Assembly (NCBI RefSeq): GCF_048569485.1
Contig: NC_134361.1
Location: 166,139,758-166,203,757 of the forward strand
Source of the DNA: Anomaloglossus baeobatrachus
Lineage: Eukaryota > Chordata > Amphibia > Anura > Aromobatidae
Reading direction: 5' to 3'
DNA: 64,000 nucleotides
The number at the start of each line of letters is the position of its first letter. The stretch's first letter is position 1. The position numbers were made by a program, and so were the translations under genes. Below the pieces are notes generated by a model. That model made no database searches. It was not told the origin of the DNA and was given only the letters and a program-made list of their open reading frames with translations. Below are positions 10,601-20,668 of the stretch, one piece after another.

Positions 10601-11088
10601 ATTCTGATGAATGGTAATTTCAGGAACGTCTCTTATATGCAGTTGTATACCTTCTATGTCCCCCAAAATGTACTCGTGCCCCTTTTCGTGTTCCTACACA
10701 ATAGCAATGTCCCTTTTTGTACACAGTCAACTTGGAATTGTTTCGCCTTTGTGTTCCTACACAGTAAAAATGCCCTGTGTGTGCCCTACACAATAATAGT
10801 TCTTCTCTTAGGGCTGTACAATTATACTACACCCTATGTGCCCCCTTTAGTCCCCAATACTGTTGTAATGTCCCCGAATGTTTACCCACACAATAATAAT
10901 GGCCCTTTTTTCAGCCACATTAATTGGTATTGTTTGTCCTTTGTGCTCCTACAAAGTAAAAATTACCTCTCTGTGCCCCTATACAAATGTAATGTCCCCT
11001 TCCATCCCCCAACACAGTAGTAATGTCCCTCTTTGTTTCCCACTTATACTACAACATCTATCACAGGCAAAAGCTGCCCCCTCACTTC
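10601..11088 (+). repeat. Decayed minisatellite upstream of U6A (unit 1)
   Basis: Imperfect repeats of the type ctacacagtaaaaatgccc and cacaataataatggccc run up to the promoter. They are diverged relatives of the 20-bp repeat at 14374-15310 and occupy the same place relative to the U6 promoter, which supports the view that half-units A and B are paralogous. No coding potential. Confidence 0.6.
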
Positions 11089-11305
11089 CTCCCAGCATGC
11101 TCTGCAGTGTGGATCTAATTTGCATATTGAATTATTGCACCATATCTCTTATTATTTTTTCCCTAATTAGCTTTTTTACAGTTTGATTTCTTCATTAATA
11201 GGATATTACCTAAAATCTTTCAGAATTTACTGTAAAAAAATAAATAAATTAAAAAAATAAATAAAATGATGTCCATAAGTTAAAATTTTTTAGGCCTATA
11301 TATAG
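11089..11305 (+). promoter_or_regulatory. U6A promoter, unit 1 (SPH, octamer, PSE, TATA)
   Basis: Staf/ZNF143 (SPH) site ctcccagcatgctctgca at 11089-11106 (17 of 18 to the consensus), octamer ATTTGCAT at 11118-11125, PSE-like gtccataagttaaaattttt at 11271-11290 and TATATATAG at 11297-11305. The TATA box lies at -31 to -23 from the U6 start, as in vertebrate U6 genes. The PSE is about 7 bp closer to the TATA box than in the other units, a change that should matter because this spacing positions SNAPc and TBP on Pol III snRNA promoters. Confidence 0.85.
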
Positions 11306-11327
11306 CGGTCAGGTCCAATATCAGTTT

Positions 11328-11456
11328 GAACTTGCTTTGGCAGCACATATACTTTGCTTTTGGCAGCACATTTACTAAACTTGGTACGATACAAAGAATA
11401 TCAGCATGGCCCCTGCGCAAGGATGACACGCAAATTCATGAAGCGTTCCATATTTT
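11328..11456 (+). ncRNA. U6A: U6 snRNA-like gene with duplicated 5' stem-loop, unit 1
   Basis: 129 bp against 106-107 for U6. The first 45 bp contain the 5' stem-loop sequence twice (ttgctttggcagcacat, then ttgcttttggcagcacat). The ACAGAGA box reads ACAAAGA and the following bases are changed (AATATCAGC for AAGATTAGC). The 3' half, from catggcccctgcgcaagg to the end, is close to canonical, here with one change in the internal stem-loop (ttcatgaag). It ends in four T. In active U6 the ACAGAGA box pairs with the 5' splice site, so this copy is probably a pseudogene despite its promoter; expression as a variant RNA cannot be excluded. Confidence 0.85.
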
Positions 11457-11524
11457 GACGCATTTATTAACCCAAATGTACTTTTTTTTCGTCAATTTTT
11501 GAGGTAAGAACATTTCTGGCCTTG

Positions 11525-13822
11525 TTAACCCCTTCAAGGTATGGCCATTTTGCTTTATTTCCTTTTCGTTTTTCGTCCTCTTCTTCCAAAAGCCCTAACG
11601 TATTGATTTTTCCACGTGAGGGCCGTGTGTTGTACTTTTGAATGACATCACTCATTTTTCCATGTAGTGTACTGGAAAATGGGGGAAAAAAATCCAAAAG
11701 TGGAGAAATTGTAATTTAAAAAGTGAAATTCCACAATTTAGGGGTTTTTTTTTGCTTTTTTTCTGTCACCATGTTTACAATTTGGTAAAAGTGACCCGGC
11801 ATTATGATGCCTCAGGCCGGTGCGAGTTCGTAGATACAAAACATGTATACTTTTACTTTTATCTAAAGGGTGAAGAAAAAGCAGAAGTTTGTCCAAAAAA
11901 AGAATAGCGCCTTGTCGCCATGTTCGGAGACCTGTAGCATTCTCATTGTTCGGGATCTGGGGCTCAGTGACGGCTTTTTTTTTTGCGTTTTGAGCTGATG
12001 TTTTTAATTATACCATATTTGTATATGATGATTTGATCGCCTGTTATTGCATTTTAGTGCCATGTTGCGATGACCAAAAACCATCATTTTGTCATCTGGA
12101 ATATTTTTTCTCGCTACACCTTGTACTAATCAGATTAATTGCTTTTATATTTTTATAGCCCAGGCATTTCTGAACTCAGTAATACCAAATATGTGTATTG
12201 TCGCACCCCAGGGCAGCCGAGCTGCTCGGATCCGGGCAATCCGTGGCTCGAGGGGTCCCAGATCCAGGGGCACGTCGATCAGTTTTTAAATAAAATGGGA
12301 AAAATAATAAAAATAGTCCGACTACGCCACACGCGGTGCGCGGCCAGGGATGTCATCTGCCGGTCTTCCCTGGGGGTGATGGATGGGGCAGCGTGGATGG
12401 TGAAGCCCTACGTGAGCAGGGCTTTTCCCCAGGGGTAGGTAGGGGTTAATGTGGAAGTGCAGTGAAATACCTCAGTCCAGACAGGGGAGTGCAGTTTGGT
12501 CGCTTTACTTACAGCTGGGTTCGGAATCTGGGGACGTGCTGGATCCCAGGTGCGCCCGAGTCCTGTGTCCCTGTGCCAGCTGACCTGGTGCCACTCGCCC
12601 ACCGATGCACTTGTGTGTGTGTGTGTGGGTCCTCCCTGGCATGGAGCACTTGGAGGTCCTCCTGGTGTCTGGGTCCTGCCGCAGGCTGTTTGGACTATTT
12701 AAGGGAATATGTCCCGGTCCTCCCTTTGCTGCTTATGCCTCGGATGTTAATGGTGGCAGATGAGTCCTGGAAACCCACCCACCTGGCAGAGTTAATAGAC
12801 GGCTTGAAGTCCCGGTCTGTTCTCGGATCTGCACCCCGTGCGTGCAAAGTACTAGGAGCCCTGGATTTCCACTCCCACAGCATTCCACTGTCCCTGGAGC
12901 TTGACCTCTCGTTCTCCAGATACTTTCTCCCCTGAGTGGCTGCTGTTTCTACTCAGGTCTTGGCGGGGTCTTTGCTACTTTCACTGTGTTTCAAGATTCC
13001 TTTGTCTGTCTTGACACCTTTACTGACAACTCATTCTCCTCCTTGCGACTGCTCACTTTCAGTCTCTCCAGCCCGCTAACTGACTTCTCCCACACTCCCC
13101 AGGCCATCCACTCCTCCCCCAGGTCTGATCTCTCCCTACCCAGTTGGCTGCCTGTTAGCTCACAGTGCCCAGCCCTGTCACCTGGTTCTATGGGAGTCTC
13201 CCGCCCTGGTTTTGGAGTGTATGTGTCCTGGTGTGCTGGTGTGTGTGTACTGACTGGCACAGTTATGTAGGACCCGAGCTGTTGCAGTGATGTTACCTTG
13301 TTTTGTGACACCTGGTTACCTCAGGGACGTCTCAATTTTTTGTTTTGTTTTTTAGTTTTTCAATTGTTTTGCTTTCAATGAGGCAAAAGGGGGGTGATTT
13401 GAGCTTTAGCTTTTATTTTTTCATATTTTACATAATTATTTATTTCTTTAATTTTTTTTACTGATTTTATTAGTTGCCCTAGAGGACTTTATGACTGTAC
13501 ACTGCGATGGCTTTTCCTGTTCAGAGCGATGCTGCAGCATCGCTCTGATCAGGAGAAATGCTGGTCTCCTGAGAGTGCTGGCGCTCTGTTGACTCTCACA
13601 GGAAGTGATTCATGACAGCATCAGGAGTAATAATCTGACCCCGAGCTGTCATGGAAATACAACGGCGCCCCGTGATCGCATCACGGGGCCACCGACGGTG
13701 GCGGGAGCAGAGTTTGACAGTGTGATCTAAAGAGTTAACACACGCACGTCTGCTGATCAGATCCGCCGGAGCCCATGGTAACCGCAGGGACACGACCAAT
13801 GGCGTACTAGTGACGGAGTTAA
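11525..13822. mobile_element. piggyBac-type non-autonomous remnant 3' of U6A, unit 1
   Basis: It opens with TTAACCCC and closes with GGAGTTAA (GGGGTTAA in other units), the TTAA target and C-rich/G-rich ends of piggyBac-type elements. Internal text (ggggctcagtgacggctttt, gcgttttgagctgatgtttt, gatcgcctgttattgcattt) matches a MITE family I know from frogs. No transposase. It is interrupted by the LTR-like fossil at 12199-13334. The U6A 3' end lies only 68 bp upstream. Confidence 0.65.
12199..13334 (-). mobile_element. Solo-LTR-like fossil in the piggyBac remnant, unit 1
   Basis: A 1.14-kb block with TG...CA ends (TGTCGCACCCC ... GACGTCTCA) splits the piggyBac remnant at the same point in all four units. 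Its end next to 12199 resembles, on the minus strand, the end of the solo LTR at 55465-56695 (both finish GCGACA after GC-rich sequence). I found no clear target duplication, so the LTR identity is tentative. It predates amplification of the array. Confidence 0.45.
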
Positions 13823-14373
13823 ATAAATAAATAAATAAATAAATTACCGTCGTTAATTAAAAAACTTGCATGGGTTCCCTGCTATGTTTGGTAACCAGCC
13901 AAGGAAAAGCAGACAGATAGGGCCTGATAGGCTGGGAAGGTCCATGGTTATTGGCTCGTCCAAGCCTAAAACTAGCAGCCTGCAGCTGCGGGAGAAGTGA
14001 AGCATCACACTAGATGCTCTAATTCTGACGCTTTGTCTGCCTCTTCCTGATTGCCATGGTGCAGTGGCAATCGGAGTAATGGTAGCTGGGGTTGACGTCA
14101 GCTGTGTAATGTCAGCTGGCAGCAAGCCCTTGGGATAGTAATGGAGAGGCGTCTATCAGGTACCCCTATTAATAACCCAGTAATGAAAAAAGAAAACATA
14201 CACAATTTAACAAAATGATTTATTAAAATGAACACTTTCCATCATTCACTACTTTATTAAAACAAACAAAAAAAAAAGCAGGACCGCCGTAGTCCAAGGA
14301 ATCCGCCATAGTCCACAAATGGGAACCTGAGAAAGATAAACAGAGAGAAAATAAAAACAAGAGACTGTCCCCT
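13823..14373 (+). repeat. Unit 1 spacer: ATAA microsatellite and second copy of the dispersed repeat
   Basis: A (taaa)n tract at 13819-13846 is followed by a copy of the 9790-10490 repeat (ggtaaccagccaaggaaaag, agcatcacactagatgctct, gtagctggggttgacgtcag) and its AT-rich tail with tttattaaaatgaacacttt. No gene. Confidence 0.6.
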
Positions 14374-15310
14374 ATGAGCCACTGTATAGTATTAGTAGCC
14401 CCATGTACAAAAGTAATGCTTATCAATGAGCCTCTCTACAGTAGTAATGACCTGATGTACAGTAGTAATGCCCCCTGTGTTCCCCAGTACATGAGTAATG
14501 CCTCCTGTACAGTAATAATGCCCTCTGTGAGCCCCTGTACAATTATAATGCCCCTGTACAGCAGTAATGTCCCATTGTACAGTAGTAATGCTCTCTGTGA
14601 GCTCCTGTACACTAGTAATGCCCCCATGTACAGCAGTAATGCCCTCATTCACAATAGTAATGCCCCCTGTACAATAGTAGTGCCCCCTTGTGCAGTAGTA
14701 ATGCCCCATGATCAGTAGTAATGCCCACTTGTGACCCCATGTACAGTAGTAATGCCCCCTGTACAGTAGTAATGCCCCCTGCACAGTAGTAATGCCCCCT
14801 GTACAGTAGTTATGCCCCCTGCACAGTAGTAATGCCCCCTGTACAGTAGTAATGCCCCCTGTACAGTAGCAATGCCCCCTGTACAGTAGTAATGCCCCCT
14901 GTACAGTAGTTATGCCCCCTGGACAGTAGTAATGCCCCCTGTACAATAGAAATGCCCCCAAGATCAGTAGTAATGCCCACCTTTGACCCCATGTACAGTA
15001 GTAATGCTCCGTTGTGCAGTAGTAATTTCCCCTGTGAGCCCCACTACAGTAATAATGCCCCCCTGTACAGTAGTATTGCCCAACTGTCACCCCCATGTAC
15101 AAAAATAATGCCCCCTCGTACAGTAGTATTGCCCCCTGTGAGGAGCCTCTGTACAATACTAATACCTCCTTTACAGTAGTAATGCCTCTTGTGAGCCCCT
15201 GTAAAATTGGAATGCCCCCTGTGCGTGCAGTAGTAATGCCCCATGTACCTTAGTAATTCCCCCGTGTGGCCCTGTACAATAGTAATGCCCGTTGTACAGT
15301 AGGAAATAGG
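14374..15310 (+). repeat. 20-bp minisatellite upstream of U6B, unit 1
   Basis: Repeats of gtacagtagtaatgccccct, most regular at 14735-14960 and degenerate at both ends. It ends about 10 bp before the Staf site of U6B. Long open frames through it on both strands are artefacts of the 20-bp period. Confidence 0.9.
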
Positions 15311-15319
15311 CCCCATGTT

Positions 15320-15519
15320 CTCCCAGGATCCTGTGCGGCGGCGCGGATCTCATTAGCATATTAATTAGTGACAAATTATTACCTATTTTTTCCCTGATTA
15401 CATTTATTACACTTTAACTGCAACATTCATAGAGTGCTACCTAAAACCTTTCAGAATTAACTGATTTTAAAAATAATCTCCCTAAGTTAAAATATTTACT
15501 TTTATAGGACTATATATAG
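15320..15519 (+). promoter_or_regulatory. U6B promoter, unit 1
   Basis: SPH-like site ctcccaggatcctgtgcg at 15320-15337 (about 15 of 18 to the Staf consensus), degenerate octamer ATTAGCAT at 15352-15359 (one change from ATTTGCAT), PSE-like ctccctaagttaaaatattt at 15478-15497 (-64 to -45) and TATATATAG at 15511-15519 (-31 to -23). Spacing matches vertebrate U6 promoters. The damaged octamer is private to this unit. Confidence 0.88.
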
Positions 15520-15541
15520 CGGATACGTCGGATGGCAGTTT

Positions 15542-15647
15542 GTGCTAGCTTCGGCAGCACATATGCTGAAATTGGAACGATACAGAGAAGATTAGCATGG
15601 CCCCTGCGCAAGGATGACACGTATAATCGTGAAGCGTTCCACATTTT
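15542..15647 (+). ncRNA. RNU6: U6B: variant U6 spliceosomal snRNA, unit 1
   Basis: 106 bp, full-length U6. Catalytic ACAGAGA (41-47), the AGC triad (53-55), the U4-pairing segment and the bulged U74 are intact. By comparison with human U6, differences are C6A, A24G, A27G, C81T, A83T, T85A and T101C. Three of them fall in the cap of the internal stem-loop (tataat for caaatt), leaving the stem paired. The 5' stem-loop keeps its TTCG tetraloop. It ends in four T, the minimum vertebrate Pol III terminator. The promoter is complete apart from the octamer. A functional U6 or a divergent variant; expression cannot be judged from sequence. Confidence 0.93.
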
Positions 15648-16505
15648 CACGCATTTCTAAACCCCAAGTTTTTGTTCCCCTCATCTCCCAACATTTCTGG
15701 CCTTGTTAACCCCTTACGTTTTTTCGCTTTTCCTCTCCTTCTTATTCCAAAAGCCATAACGTTTTTTTATTTTTTCGACAATATAGCTATGTTTGGCCTT
15801 GTTTTTTGATAGAAAAGTTGACCTTAATACTAATAATTTATAATTTTATTCTTTATATAGCGCTATTAATTCCACAGTACTTTACATACATCAGGAACAC
15901 TGTCCCCATTGGGGCTCACAATCTAGAGTCCCTATCTGTATGTCTTTGGAGTGTGGGAGGAAACCAGAGTACCCAGAGGAAACCCACGCAAACACAGGGA
16001 GAACATAAAAACTCCTCGCAGATAGTGTCCGTGGTGGGTTTTCAACCCCGTACCCCAGTTCTGCAAGACTGCAGTGCTAACCACTGAGCCACCGTGCTGC
16101 CCGTGACTGACATCATTGATTTTACATTTTTTTTTATTTTATAAAGTAGTGGAAAATGGTAAAAAAAAATTCCAAGTTCGGTGAAATTGCTAACAAAGTG
16201 CAAGTCCGCATTGTTTTGGGTTTTTTTACTTTCCATGTTCACCATATGGTAAATCAGACTTTGCTCATTCTTAGATACCAAACATGTATAATTTTTTTTT
16301 TTTATTTAAATGGTCAAAATAACTTCAGAAATATGTAAAAAATAAATAAATTTAACTTTTCGCGATATTTTCCAGGACCGTAATGTTTTTATTTTTATTT
16401 ATTTTTTATTTTTTAGGGATCTGGGACTATGGGAAGGCTTATTTTTTGTGCCCTGAGCTTACTTTTTACTGATAAAACCGGGGGTAGATATGTGTTTTAT
16501 TACAA
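15648..16505 (+). repeat. U6B 3' flank, unit 1 (related to the U6A 3' flank)
   Basis: It opens like the U6A flank (acatttctggccttgttaac cccttacg) and carries the same motif order as the piggyBac remnant (agtggaaaatgg, ttccatgttcaccatatggt, ggatctgggactatgg). It is shorter, ending near 16500, and is interrupted by a SINE at 15823-16103. No gene. Confidence 0.6.
15823..16103 (-). mobile_element. V-SINE-type tRNA-derived SINE, unit 1
   Basis: On the minus strand it starts GGGCAGCACGGTGGCTCAGT with a Pol III A box (TGGCTCAGTGG) and a B box-like motif. A conserved core follows (GTTTGCGTGGGTTTCCTCTG, then TTTCCTCCCACACTCCAAAG), and it ends in a 3' tail with agcgctatataaa. A tgac flank on both sides may be the target duplication. 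The core is that of the vertebrate V-SINE group, from memory. Present at the same place in all four units, so older than the array. Confidence 0.82.
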
Positions 16506-17708
16506 TTTAGGCTATGTGCACACGTAAAGTATTTTGTGCAGCTCCACTTCTGCATCTTTTTGCAGGAAAACACGTTTTTGTACAAGGTTGTGCACTACAT
16601 CAGATTCCCTGGACTATGTCAGATTCCCTGGACTACGTCAGACCTGCCTGGGTTTTTATTTTAAATATATTGGTGAGCCAGGGAAAGAGTTGGAGAGTGG
16701 GGTTTTTTCAAATAAACTATCTGTGTGTGTTTTTTCTTTTTACTTATCGGGTTAATAATGGGGGTGATTGATTGACGCCTCTTCATTAATAACTCCTAGA
16801 CTTGATGACAGCTGACATTACAAAGCTGACATCAAACCCAAAAATATATTACCCTGATAGCCACCGCACCACGGCAATCGAGAAGAGTCAAGCAAAGCTC
16901 CAGAATTGGCGCATCTAATGTGGTGCAGAAATTCTGGAGTGGCTGCGGGCTGCTATTTTAGGTTGCGAAGGGCCAAATAACCATGGGCCTTCGCAGCCTG
17001 ATAATATCAGCCCCCTGCTTTCTGCTTTACCTTGACTGATTATCAAAAATAGGGGGAATCCCACGTAATATTTTAAAATTATTTATTTATTTATTAGGTT
17101 AAACAAGACTAAAAACATTGTTTAGTGCCACGTGAAAGGCTCTAAATGGTGCAAATGTATAATATGTAGGGGGGTTGTGACATTATATATCTGTAGGATA
17201 GCAATCTATTTTGTCTAAAATATTTCTATCATCTATCTAGCTTTATCTTTTATATTTTTATTTTATATTTGTACATGTGTTTTTTGTGTATTTTTAGATG
17301 TTGAATTCTTTGCTTTTGACAAAATTCTGTTTTCTCTGCTGTCTTTATTTCAACAAACTTTATTAAGACAAAAACACGTCAAAACTGCATCAAAACACAT
17401 GTAACAAAAATGCAAGGCAAAAGCGCAAATAAACTAAGGTACTGAATTGGTGCAGAAATTCTGCAGTGTCAAAAACTCAACAAACACTAGTCATGGGAAC
17501 CCTGGGGTATGTGCACACATTAGTATTTGGTGCAGTCATTTCTGCACCATTTCTGCATCTCTTGGCAGGAAAAACGCAGCAGAAAAAAACCCCGTTTCCG
17601 ATACGTTTTTCTGGTGTTTTTGGACAGCAATTGCTATAGAGATAGATAATAGATATAGAAAAGACAGTACACGGACAAATAAACATATAATTGCACAACC
17701 TCCAGACA
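16506..17708. repeat. Unit 1 spacer between U6B flank and Helitron
   Basis: It starts with ggctatgtgcacacgtaaag, the terminus of a Harbinger-type MITE family also seen complete at 26727-28730. Then comes an inverted copy of the dispersed repeat (about 16780-17060: gacagctgacattacaaagc, ggtgcagaaattctggagtg) and an AT-rich stretch to the Helitron start, with another ggtatgtgcacacatt fragment near 17511. No gene found. Confidence 0.55.
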
Positions 17709-19065
17709 TCTAATATATAAAGCTGAATGTGTGTATGTATGTGTGTGTGTATGTCCGGGATTGGCATCTGCACCGTCGCAGATACAGTCATAAAATTTTG
17801 AACACTCACACGTCTGGACCCCGAGAGCGTCATAGGCTATGTTGTGAGGCGAAATTTTAACCCCGCGCGTTCCAATTTACGAATCAATTTTGCCCTTATC
17901 TACATAATGGGGAAAAAGTGAAACGAAAAGTGTATCCGCACCGTCGCATTTACAATCACAAAATTTTGCACAGACACCTCATGTGACCCAGGGAACGTCG
18001 TAGACTATGTTTTGACAGGAAAATCTAACCCCGCGATTTACAGTTACTCTCTGAAAAACATGCCTTCATTAAAGTAAATGGAGCCTGGAACTTCAGGTTA
18101 TTAGTAGCAGCTTTGAGTGGTTGCTATAGGAACAAAAGACATCCATAGTATAAGAAGCGTATATCTGAGATAATAAGATGTCAGGGGGGAGATGGATAGA
18201 GAGAGACAGACAGAGAGAGAATCAGACAGATACAGACAGGGAAAGAGACAGAGAGATAGAGACAGACAGGGAAAGAGACAGACAGAGACAAACGGTGAAA
18301 GAGACAGACAGAGACAGACGGGGAAAAGGAGAGACAGACCTGGAAAGAGACAGACCTGGAAAGAGACAGGCAGATATGCAGACAGGTACAGAGACAGGAA
18401 GACAGGGAAGGAGAAGACAGCCAGAGAGACAGACAAAGATAGATGGAGAAAGACACAGACCTTGATAGAGACAGATGGGGAAAGAGACAGAGAAATAGAG
18501 ACAGACAAAGACAGGCAGACAGGGAAAGAGACAGACAGGAAAAGACACAGACAAAGAGACGGGGAGACAGATGGGGTAAGAGACAGACCTGGTAAAGAGA
18601 CAGACCTGGAAAGAGACAGATGGGGAAAGAAGCAGAGAGATAGAGACAGACAAAGAAAGAGACAGAGACAGGCAGCGAGGAAAGAGGCAGACCTGGAAAG
18701 AGGCAGACCTGGAAAGAGACAGACCTGGAAAGAGACAGACCTGGAAAGAGACAGACCTGGAAAGAGACAGACGAGGAAAGAGACAGACAGAGACAGACGG
18801 GAAAGAGACAGACGGGGAAAGAGACAGATCTGGAAAGAGACAGACGGAGCACATTACTTAGCTAATTTAGTTAAATCTGTGTGGAATATCTGTGGTGTTG
18901 AAATATATGTTCTGAAATGTTCAATTAGCTTAGTTTTTGCCTTTTAATAATTACATTTCTATCTATTTGTTTTGTTGTTTGTGTTTGCAGAATACATTTT
19001 TGTTAATGCATTCTATTTTGTTAACAGCAGTTATTAACACGGGCGAAGCCGGGTAGTACAGCTAG
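17709..19065 (+). mobile_element. Helitron copy 1 (complete, non-autonomous)
   Basis: 1357 bp, 5' TCTAATATATAAAGCTG and 3' CTAG, inserted between A (17708) and T (19066) with no target duplication. The hairpin before the end is altered here (cacgggcgaagccggg). The body contains two similar promoter-like blocks (aattttgcacagacacctca) and, at 18185-18850, a purine-rich VNTR of 16 bp based on gagacagacctggaaa. Open frames in the VNTR are repeat artefacts. Confidence 0.9.
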
Positions 19066-20425
19066 TATAATAATAAAATTGTAACCTGTGGAGCTTATTG
19101 GACAACTTTTTATGATTAAATAAATAATGGGGTGCCCCTTATTTTTGATAACCAGCAAGGGCAAAGCAGACAGCTGGAGGCTGTTATTATGAGGCTGGAA
19201 AGGCCCATGATTATTGGCTCCTTCTTAGACTAAAAGTAACAGCCCGCAGCCACCCCAGAAGTGGCACATCACATTAGATGCACCAGTTCTGGCTCTTTGC
19301 CTCAGCTCTTCCTGATTACCCTGGTGCGGTACAGGCTAATAACCATGGGCCTTCCCAGACGAAAAATAGCAGCACTCAACCACCCCAGAAGAGGCGCATC
19401 ACATTAGATGCGCCAATTCTAGCGCTTTGCATGGTTCTTCACTGGTGTGGTGGCAATCAGGGTAATGGTAGTTAGGGTTAATGGCACCTGTGTAGTGTTA
19501 GCTGGCATCAAGCCCAGGGATTAGTAATGGAAAAGTATCTATCAGACATCGCCATTACGAACCCAGTAATAAAAAAAGATACACACGTAAAAAATACTTT
19601 ATTAAAATAAACACTTTCCATCATTCAATACTTTACTAAAGAAAAAAAAAACAGCAGGACCACCATAGTCCAAGGAATCTGCCATATTCCACAAATGGAA
19701 GCCTGAAAACATAAACATAGAGAAATAAAAACAAGACACAGTCCTTTGTTCACCAATTTATTAAAATGCAAAGTTCCCACCAAAGTCTGACATAGTCCAG
19801 TGCTTCCCAGGACGTTTCTCCACAATAAAAGACTATGGAGGCTCAGAATAAGGCTCAGAATGAGGCTCAGAACGAGACTCCATAGAATTTGAGAAGCAGC
19901 CGCTCCCGCCTCTTGCCGCGTACAGCGAAACCCGGCAATTCTGATGAATGGTAATGTCAGGAACGTCACTTATATGCAGTTGTATACCTTCTATGTCCCC
20001 CAAAATGTACTCGTGCCCCTTTTCGTGTTTCTACACAATAGCAATGTCCCTTTATGAACACAGTCAACTTGGAATTGTTTCGCTTTTGTGTTCCTACACA
20101 GTAAAAATGCCCTGTGTGTGCCCTACACAATAATAGTTCTTCTCTTAGGGCTGTACAATTATACTACACCCTATGTGCCCCCTTTAGTCCCCAATACTGT
20201 TGTAATGTCCCCGAATGTTTACCCACACAATAATAATGGCCCTTTTTTCAGCCACATTCATTGGTATTGTTTGTCCTTTGTGCTCCTACAAAGTAAAAAT
20301 TACCTCTCTGTGCCCCTATACAAATGTAATGTCCCCTTCCATCCCCCAACACAGTAGTAATGTCCCTCTTTGTTTCCCACTTATACTACAACATCTATCA
20401 CAGGCAAAAGCTGCCCCCTCACTTC
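19066..20425 (+). repeat. Unit 2 spacer upstream of U6A
   Basis: Counterpart of 9707-11088: dispersed repeat (19130-19560), AT-rich tail, then decayed minisatellite (19980-20400). No gene. Confidence 0.6.
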
Positions 20426-20646
20426 CTCCCAGCATGCTCTGCAGTGTGGATCTAATTTGCATATTCAATTATTGCACCATATCTCTTATTTTTTCCCTAA
20501 TTAGCTTTTCTACAGTTTGATTTCTTCATTAATAGGATATTACCTAAAATCTTTCAGAATTTACTGTAAAAAAATAAATAAATTAAAAAAATAAATACAA
20601 TGATGTCCATAAGTTAAAATATCCCATTTTTTAGGCCTATATATAG
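20426..20646 (+). promoter_or_regulatory. U6A promoter, unit 2
   Basis: SPH site 20426-20443, octamer 20455-20462, PSE-like gtccataagttaaaatatcc at 20605-20624 (-64) and TATATATAG 20638-20646 (-31). This is the unshortened PSE-TATA spacing, equal to that of the U6B promoters. Confidence 0.86.
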
Positions 20647-20668
20647 CGGTCAGGTCCAATATCAGTTT

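Noticed and set aside
12462-12935. 157-codon frame in the LTR-like block, repeated in units 2-4
   Set aside because: Reading is not preserved equally between units, there is no domain, and the sequence behaves as a repeat remnant.
14735-14960. CRISPR-like regular array
   Set aside because: Units are contiguous 20-bp repeats with no unique spacers, in a eukaryotic snRNA array.
14392-15156. 254-codon frame with repeated YYCTGGITTVQGALL
   Set aside because: Artefact of the 20-bp minisatellite, whose length is not a multiple of three and cycles through frames without stops.
17447-17713. 88-codon frame conserved in all units (MVQKFCSVKNS...)
   Set aside because: Conservation is that of the whole recently amplified unit, not of the frame. 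It runs into the Helitron terminus and shows no domain.
18181-18947. Long frames rich in SLSLSVS or DRERDRQ (also in the other Helitron copies)
   Set aside because: They come from the purine-rich 16-bp VNTR, which is open in many frames on both strands.
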